From Zeimonas sp036675585 (GTDB lineage Bacteria > Pseudomonadota > Gammaproteobacteria > Burkholderiales > Burkholderiaceae_E): a stretch of 64,000 bases of DNA. Each line of letters starts with the position of its first letter. Position 1 is the first letter of the stretch. This document shows, piece by piece, positions 59,735 to 64,000 of the stretch. The translations under genes and the position numbers were made by a program. Under the pieces are notes generated by a model. The model was given only the letters and a program-made list of their open reading frames with translations. It was not told the origin of the DNA and did no database searches. The DNA is taken from the NCBI GenBank assembly GCA_036675585.1, contig JAKFES010000042.1, positions 1-64,000 of the forward strand, read 5' to 3'.

Positions 59735-60892
59735 TCAACCCATGCGGATGACCTGGCGGATCGACTCGCCGCGAGCGAGCCGGTCGAGCGCCGGGTGAAT
59801 CTCGTCGAGCGTGATGCGCTCGGAGAGCAGTTGGTCGACCGGGAGCAGCCCGGCGCGATACATCGCGATGAAGCGGGGGATGTCGCGCGAGGGAACGCAC
59901 GATCCGAGGTAGCTGCCCTTCAGCGTACGTTCCTCGCCGATCAGCGAGACCGCCTGCAGCGGCCAGCGCGCATTCGGATTGGGCAGTCCGGCGGTCACCG
60001 TGGTCCCGCCCGGGCAGGTGATCCGGTACGCCAGCTCGAGCGCATCGACGCTGCCCGCCATCTCGAACGCGTAGTCGACGCCACCGGAAGTCGCCTCCTT
60101 CACTTGCGCGATGATGTCGGGAGAAGAGGCATCGAAGCAGTGCGTTGCGCCCAGTTCGCGCGCCTTCGCCAGCTTCGACGCGAGCCGGTCGACGGCGACG
60201 ACGGTGCGCGCCCCCGAAGCGCGCGCAGCCAGCAGCGCCGAGAATCCGACGCCGCCCAGACCGACCACCGCGGTCGACGAGCCCGCCTCGACCCGGGCCG
60301 TGTTGACGACGGCGCCCGCGCCGGTGATGACCGCGCAACCGAACAGCGCCGCCTCGTCCCACGGCAGGTCGGCATCGATTCTCACCGCCGAGCGGCGCGA
60401 AACGGTCGCGTACTCGGCGAAGGCGGCGCACCCCAAGTGATGGTGCAGCGTGGCGAGCGCGCCGCCGTCCGTGCGCGATGCGACCGGGTGCAAGCGCCGG
60501 TATCCGCCGAGCAGCGACCCGGTCGCGTTCGATTGCCCGCCGGGGATGCACAGCGCGGGGCGCCCGACGGCGCAGCGGGCGCAACTGCCGCAGCCCGGGC
60601 GAAAGACCAGCGCGACGTGATCGCCGACCGCGAGGTCCGTCACGCCGTCGCCCAGCTCGACCACCTCGGCGGCGGCTTCGTGGCCGACGACGATGGGCAT
60701 CGGCCAGGGCCGATCGCCGTTGATCGCCGACAGGTCGGAGTGACAAAGCCCGGCCGCGCGAATGCGCACCAGGATCTCGCCGTACCCCGGCCCATCGAGC
60801 TCGACTTCCTCGATCGACAGCGGCCGGCTCTGCGCATACGGTGCCGGCAGCCCCGTTTCGCGCAGCACCGCCGCGCGCATCCGGATCGTCAT
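59735..60892 (-). CDS. Zn-dependent alcohol dehydrogenase (class III-type)
   Basis: 385 residues of the MDR family. Catalytic zinc: GLCHSDLSAINGDRPWPMPIVVGHEAAAEVVELG (Cys, His-Glu) and later CAVITG (Cys); structural zinc loop CGSCARCAVGRPALC. NAD-binding GLGGVGFSALLAARASGAR. It is the class III/benzyl alcohol group and would interconvert alcohol and aldehyde with NAD. The stop is 3 bases from the GMC start; start at 60892 with an in-frame ATG four codons later. Confidence 0.92.
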   Translation of the reverse strand: MTIRMRAAVLRETGLPAPYAQSRPLSIEEVELDGPGYGEILVRIRAAGLCHSDLSAINGDRPWPMPIVVGHEAAAEVVELGDGVTDLAVGDHVALVFRPGCGSCARCAVGRPALCIPGGQSNATGSLLGGYRRLHPVASRTDGGALATLHHHLGCAAFAEYATVSRRSAVRIDADLPWDEAALFGCAVITGAGAVVNTARVEAGSSTAVVGLGGVGFSALLAARASGARTVVAVDRLASKLAKARELGATHCFDASSPDIIAQVKEATSGGVDYAFEMAGSVDALELAYRITCPGGTTVTAGLPNPNARWPLQAVSLIGEERTLKGSYLGSCVPSRDIPRFIAMYRAGLLPVDQLLSERITLDEIHPALDRLARGESIRQVIRMG

Positions 60893-60947
60893 TGTTCTTC
60901 TCCCGTTCGAGGCGCGCCCGGGTCTCGGCGGCGCGCCAAACCGCGCT

Positions 60948-62411
60948 TCAGATACCCGCCAGGCAGACGTACTTCACTTCCAGGTACTCGTCGATCCCGT
61001 ATCGCGACCCTTCGCGCCCGAGCCCCGATTGCTTGACGCCGCCGAACGGCGCCTCGGCGGTGGAGATCAGTCCGGTGTTCACGCCGATCATTCCGGATTC
61101 GATCGCCTCGGCGGCGCGGAAGATCCGCCCGACATCGCGCGAATAGAAATACGCCGCGAGCCCGAACTCGGTGTCGTTGGCCATCGCGATCGCCTCGTCG
61201 TCGGTCTCGAACGGAAACAGCGGCGCGACCGGCCCGAAAGTCTCCTCGCGCGCGACGCGCATCGACGATTTCACGCCGGTGAGGATCGTCGGCTCGAAGA
61301 ACCGCCCGCCCAGTGAATGGCGCTTGCCGCCGAGCGCGACTTTCGCCCCCTGCGCGAGCGCGTCGGCGACGTGCTCCTCGACCTTGCCGACGGCCGCATC
61401 GTCGATCAGCGGCCCGATCACGACGCCGTCCTCGATGCCGGGCCCGACCTTGAATTGCCGCACCCGCGCCGCGAGCTTGCGCGCGAACGCGTCGTAGACG
61501 CCGTTCTGCACGTAGATGCGATTCGCGCAGACGCAGGTCTGCCCCGCGTTGCGGTATTTCGACGCGATCGCACCCTCGACGGCGGCGTCGAGATCGGCGT
61601 CGTCGAACACGATGAACGGCGCATTGCCGCCGAGCTCGAGCGAGAGCTTCTTGATCGTGTCGGCCGATTGGCGCAGCAGGATGCGGCCGACCTCGGTCGA
61701 CCCGGTGAACGACACCTTGCGCACCCTGGTATTCGTGCACAGCTCCTCGCCGATCTTCGACGATTGCGTGCCGGTGACGATCATGTTGAACACGCCCGGC
61801 GGAAACCCGGCCTGCTCGGCGAGCTCGACGAGCGCGAGCGCCGACAGCGGCGTCGCGCCCGCAGGCTTGGCGACGACCGTGCATCCGGCGGCGAAGGCCG
61901 GCGCCACCTTGCGCGTGATCATCGCGATCGGGAAGTTCCACGGCGTGATCGCCGCGCACACGCCGATGCCCTGCTTGATCGCGAGCAGCCGCCGATCGGA
62001 GGCGGTCGTGGGAATCACGTCGCCGTAGGCGCGCCGCCCTTCCTCGGCGAACCATTCGATGAACGACGCCCCATAGGCGACTTCGCCGCGCGCTTCGGCC
62101 AGCGGCTTGCCCTGCTCGGTCGTCATCAGCAACGCGAGATCCTCGGCGTGCGCGAGCACGAGGTCGTACCACTTGCGCAGGATCGCGCCGCGCTCCTTCG
62201 CGGTTTTCGCGCGCCAGCCCGGCAGCGCGCGCGCCGCCGCGTCGATCGCACGCCGCGTCTCGGCCACGCCCATGTCGCTCACCTCGCCGACCGTCTCGCC
62301 GGTGGCCGGATCGGTCACGCGAAAGCTCGCCGCCGAATCGGCATCGACCCAGCGTCCGTCGATATAGCCGTTTCGCTTGAGCAGCCGCATGTCCTTCAAT
62401 TGCATCGTCAT
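60948..62411 (-). CDS. gabD: NAD(P)-dependent succinate-semialdehyde dehydrogenase
   Basis: 487 residues. Aldehyde dehydrogenase fold: GVCAAITPWNFPIAMITRKVAPAFAAGCTVVAKPAG, catalytic Glu in LELGGNAPFIVFDDADLD, catalytic Cys in NAGQTCVCANRIYVQ, and the end GRIFRAAEAIESGMIGVNTG, APFGGVKQSGLGREGS. GabD-like sequence end VKYVCLAGI. It oxidises succinate semialdehyde or glutarate semialdehyde to the acid. It lies with SugE, mmsA and two alcohol dehydrogenases. Confidence 0.92.
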   Translation of the reverse strand: MTMQLKDMRLLKRNGYIDGRWVDADSAASFRVTDPATGETVGEVSDMGVAETRRAIDAAARALPGWRAKTAKERGAILRKWYDLVLAHAEDLALLMTTEQGKPLAEARGEVAYGASFIEWFAEEGRRAYGDVIPTTASDRRLLAIKQGIGVCAAITPWNFPIAMITRKVAPAFAAGCTVVAKPAGATPLSALALVELAEQAGFPPGVFNMIVTGTQSSKIGEELCTNTRVRKVSFTGSTEVGRILLRQSADTIKKLSLELGGNAPFIVFDDADLDAAVEGAIASKYRNAGQTCVCANRIYVQNGVYDAFARKLAARVRQFKVGPGIEDGVVIGPLIDDAAVGKVEEHVADALAQGAKVALGGKRHSLGGRFFEPTILTGVKSSMRVAREETFGPVAPLFPFETDDEAIAMANDTEFGLAAYFYSRDVGRIFRAAEAIESGMIGVNTGLISTAEAPFGGVKQSGLGREGSRYGIDEYLEVKYVCLAGI

Positions 62412-62442
62412 CGTCTCTTCTCCCGGAAAACGCGCGGCACGG

Positions 62443-62775
62443 TCATCGCCCGCCCGCGAACTTCAACCCCAATACTCCGGCAACGATGAGCCCGATGCAC
62501 GCGAGCCGCGTTGCGCTCGCGGATTCTCCGAGCAACACGATGCCGAATATCGCGGTCCCCGCTGCGCCGATTCCGGTCCAGACGGCATACGCCGTGCCGG
62601 CCGGCAACACCCGCATCGCCAGCGCCAGCAGCCAGAAACTCACGGCCGCCGCCACCACGACGACGAGCGAGGGAACGAGCCGGGAGAATCCGTCGCTGTA
62701 CTTCAGGCCGAGCGCCCAGACCACCTCGAACAGGCCCGCGACCACGAGCCAGAGCCACGCCTGCGAGACGTTCAT
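62443..62775 (-). CDS. sugE: SMR-family exporter, SugE (Gdx) type
   Basis: 110 residues, four helices. AWLWLVVAGLFEVVWALGLKYSDGFSRL carries the essential Glu (residue 17) and the SugE-type signature; then LPAGTAYAVWTGIGAAGTAIFGIVLLGE. SugE/Gdx proteins export guanidinium ions in exchange for protons. It lies only 4 bases after the mmsA stop, so it is co-transcribed with catabolic genes; no guanidine riboswitch fits between. Confidence 0.88.
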   Translation of the reverse strand: MNVSQAWLWLVVAGLFEVVWALGLKYSDGFSRLVPSLVVVVAAAVSFWLLALAMRVLPAGTAYAVWTGIGAAGTAIFGIVLLGESASATRLACIGLIVAGVLGLKFAGGR

Positions 62776-62779
62776 TCGG

Positions 62780-64000
62780 TCATTTCATCGTCGGCATCGT
62801 GAACTCGGCGCCGGCGCGAATGCCGGCGGGCCAACGCTGCGTGACGGCCTTGAGCTTGGTGTAGAACCGCACGCCCTCGGGACCGTGCATGTGGTGGTCG
62901 CCGAACAGCGAAGCTTTCCAGCCGCCGAACGAGTGAAACGCCATCGGCACCGGAATCGGCACGTTGACGCCGACCATGCCGATCTGGACCCGGGCGACAA
63001 ACTCGCGCGCGGCGTCGCCGTCGCGCGTGAAGATCGCGCACCCGTTGCCGTACTCGTGTTCGTTGACGAGCGCGAGCGCGCGCTCGAACGACTCGGCGCG
63101 CACGATCGACAGCACCGGGCCGAAGATCTCGTCCCGATAGATCGCCATCCCGGGTTCGACCGCGTCGAACAGCGTGCCGCCGAGGAAGAAACCGTCGCCG
63201 CCGTCGGGCGCGGCGACAGCGCGTCCGTCGACGACCAGGCGCGCACCCTCGGCGACGCCCGCGTCGATGTAGTGCAGCACTTTCTCGCGATGCGCGGCCG
63301 TGACGAGCGGGCCCATCTCGGCGTCCGGATCGGTGCCCGCGCCGATCCGGATGCGCGGCACACGCTCGGCGAGCCGCTCGACGAGCGCATCGGCCACCGG
63401 CCCGACGGCGACCGCGACCGAAACCGCCATGCACCGCTCGCCGGCCGACCCGTACGCCGCGCCGATCAGCGCATCGACCGCCTGGTCGAGATCGGCGTCG
63501 GGCAGCACGACCATGTGGTTCTTCGCGCCGCCCAGCGCCTGCACGCGCTTGCCGTGCCGCGAAGCGGTCTCGTGGATGTAGCGCGCGATCGGCGTCGATC
63601 CGACGAAACTGACCGCGGCCACGCGCGGATGCGCGAGCAGCGCGTCGACCGCCTCCTTGTCGCCGTGCACGACGTTGAACACGCCGTCGGGCAGCCCCGC
63701 AGTGCGCAGCAGTTGCGCCATCAGCAGAGACGCCGACGGATCACGCTCGGACGGCTTGAGAACGAACGCGTTGCCGCACGCGATCGCGACGGGGAACATC
63801 CACATCGGCACCATCGCCGGAAAATTGAATGGCGTGATGCCGACGCACACGCCGAGCGGTTGGCGAAACGAATAGGCGTCGACGCCGGTGCCCGCCTGCT
63901 CGCTGTACTCGCCCTTGAGCAGTTGCGGGATGCCGCAGGCGAACTCGACGACTTCGAGGCCGCGCTGCACCTCGCCCCTGGCATCGGAGAACACCTTGCC
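62780..64000 (-). CDS. mmsA: CoA-acylating methylmalonate-semialdehyde dehydrogenase (partial)
   Basis: The window holds the last 406 of about 500 residues; the N terminus is beyond 64000. ALDH fold with GVCVGITPFNFPAMVPMWMFPVAIACGN, ALGGAKNHMVVLPDADLDQAVDALIGAAYGSAGERCMAVSVAVAV with the catalytic Cys, and GMVGVNVPIPVPMAFHSFGGWKASLFGD, distinctive for MmsA/IolA. It oxidises methylmalonate or malonate semialdehyde to propionyl- or acetyl-CoA, the last step of valine and beta-alanine breakdown. The order mmsA-sugE-gabD-adh-GMC-FAD forms one minus-strand series. Confidence 0.93.
   Translation of the reverse strand, partial: GKVFSDARGEVQRGLEVVEFACGIPQLLKGEYSEQAGTGVDAYSFRQPLGVCVGITPFNFPAMVPMWMFPVAIACGNAFVLKPSERDPSASLLMAQLLRTAGLPDGVFNVVHGDKEAVDALLAHPRVAAVSFVGSTPIARYIHETASRHGKRVQALGGAKNHMVVLPDADLDQAVDALIGAAYGSAGERCMAVSVAVAVGPVADALVERLAERVPRIRIGAGTDPDAEMGPLVTAAHREKVLHYIDAGVAEGARLVVDGRAVAAPDGGDGFFLGGTLFDAVEPGMAIYRDEIFGPVLSIVRAESFERALALVNEHEYGNGCAIFTRDGDAAREFVARVQIGMVGVNVPIPVPMAFHSFGGWKASLFGDHHMHGPEGVRFYTKLKAVTQRWPAGIRAGAEFTMPTMK

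Noticed and set aside
58032..60746. Apparent fusion of GMC oxidoreductase with an upstream region
   Set aside because: The frame stays open through the antisense-independent second frame of the Zn-ADH gene because of GC bias; the GMC family start is at the 59732 GTG. The same applies to the long frames at 44195-46096, 46230-47864, 51446-52897 and 52345-53784.
62443..62790. Guanidine riboswitch upstream of sugE
   Set aside because: Only four bases lie between the mmsA stop and the sugE start; no room for ykkC-type or mini-ykkC elements.

Overview
The window is a piece of a very GC-rich chromosome from a betaproteobacterium, most likely Burkholderiales. The reasons are the gene order mnmG-rsmG-parA-parB-atpIBEFHAGDC, parS sites of the GTTCCACGTGAAAC type beside mnmG, E. 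coli-type IlvD, PriA next to HemE, a relic PEP-CTERM tail, and many GTG starts. There are no tRNA or rRNA genes, insertion sequences, phage genes or CRISPR arrays. The neighbourhood of mnmG/parAB/parS is normally close to the replication origin, but no cluster of DnaA boxes (oriC) is visible here.

Left part (1-14302). It opens with the end of a branched-chain 2-oxoacid dehydrogenase operon (E1alpha, E1beta, start of E2) on the minus strand. Next come a hotdog thioesterase and a flavodoxin-fold quinone reductase. A nine-gene plus-strand operon follows: RpiR-type regulator, 2,3-diaminopropionate ammonia-lyase, M20-family carbamoyl/allantoate-type amidohydrolase, nitrilase-fold N-carbamoyl amino acid hydrolase, and a complete five-gene oligopeptide-type ABC importer. 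Its promoter contains a palindrome placed exactly between the -35 and -10 boxes, the probable RpiR operator. The set looks like uptake and stepwise removal of carbamoyl groups from a ureido compound, ending in diaminopropionate, pyruvate and ammonia.

Middle part (14309-43221). Housekeeping genes (priA, hemE, folE, ilvD) alternate with small catabolic and stress units: acetoacetyl-CoA synthetase with an AraC regulator; a four-gene YqjD/YqjE-like envelope set; a cysteine-rich metal-binding small protein; a bile-acid-symporter-family transporter; a PEP-mutase-family enzyme with a nitronate monooxygenase; a UbiD-family decarboxylase with a three-part TRAP transporter; a ligase-associated exonuclease plus ATP-dependent DNA ligase pair; a Met/Gly/Pro-repeat Spy-like periplasmic protein; and a MmyB-like XRE regulator with a clear palindrome in its divergent promoter region, next to a DODA-type dioxygenase.

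Right part (43223-64000). The minus strand carries the complete F1Fo-ATP synthase operon, ending in a strong intrinsic terminator, and behind it parB, parA, rsmG and mnmG. Three parS sites lie in the 540-base gap upstream of mnmG and a fourth lies inside the 3' end of a GMC oxidoreductase gene. The window ends with a minus-strand catabolic series: methylmalonate-semialdehyde dehydrogenase, SugE-type exporter, succinate-semialdehyde-type dehydrogenase, Zn alcohol dehydrogenase, GMC oxidoreductase and an L-2-hydroxyglutarate-oxidase-like flavoprotein. It probably oxidises short hydroxy acids or alcohols through their semialdehydes. Valine catabolism is represented at both edges (branched-chain dehydrogenase on the left, mmsA on the right).
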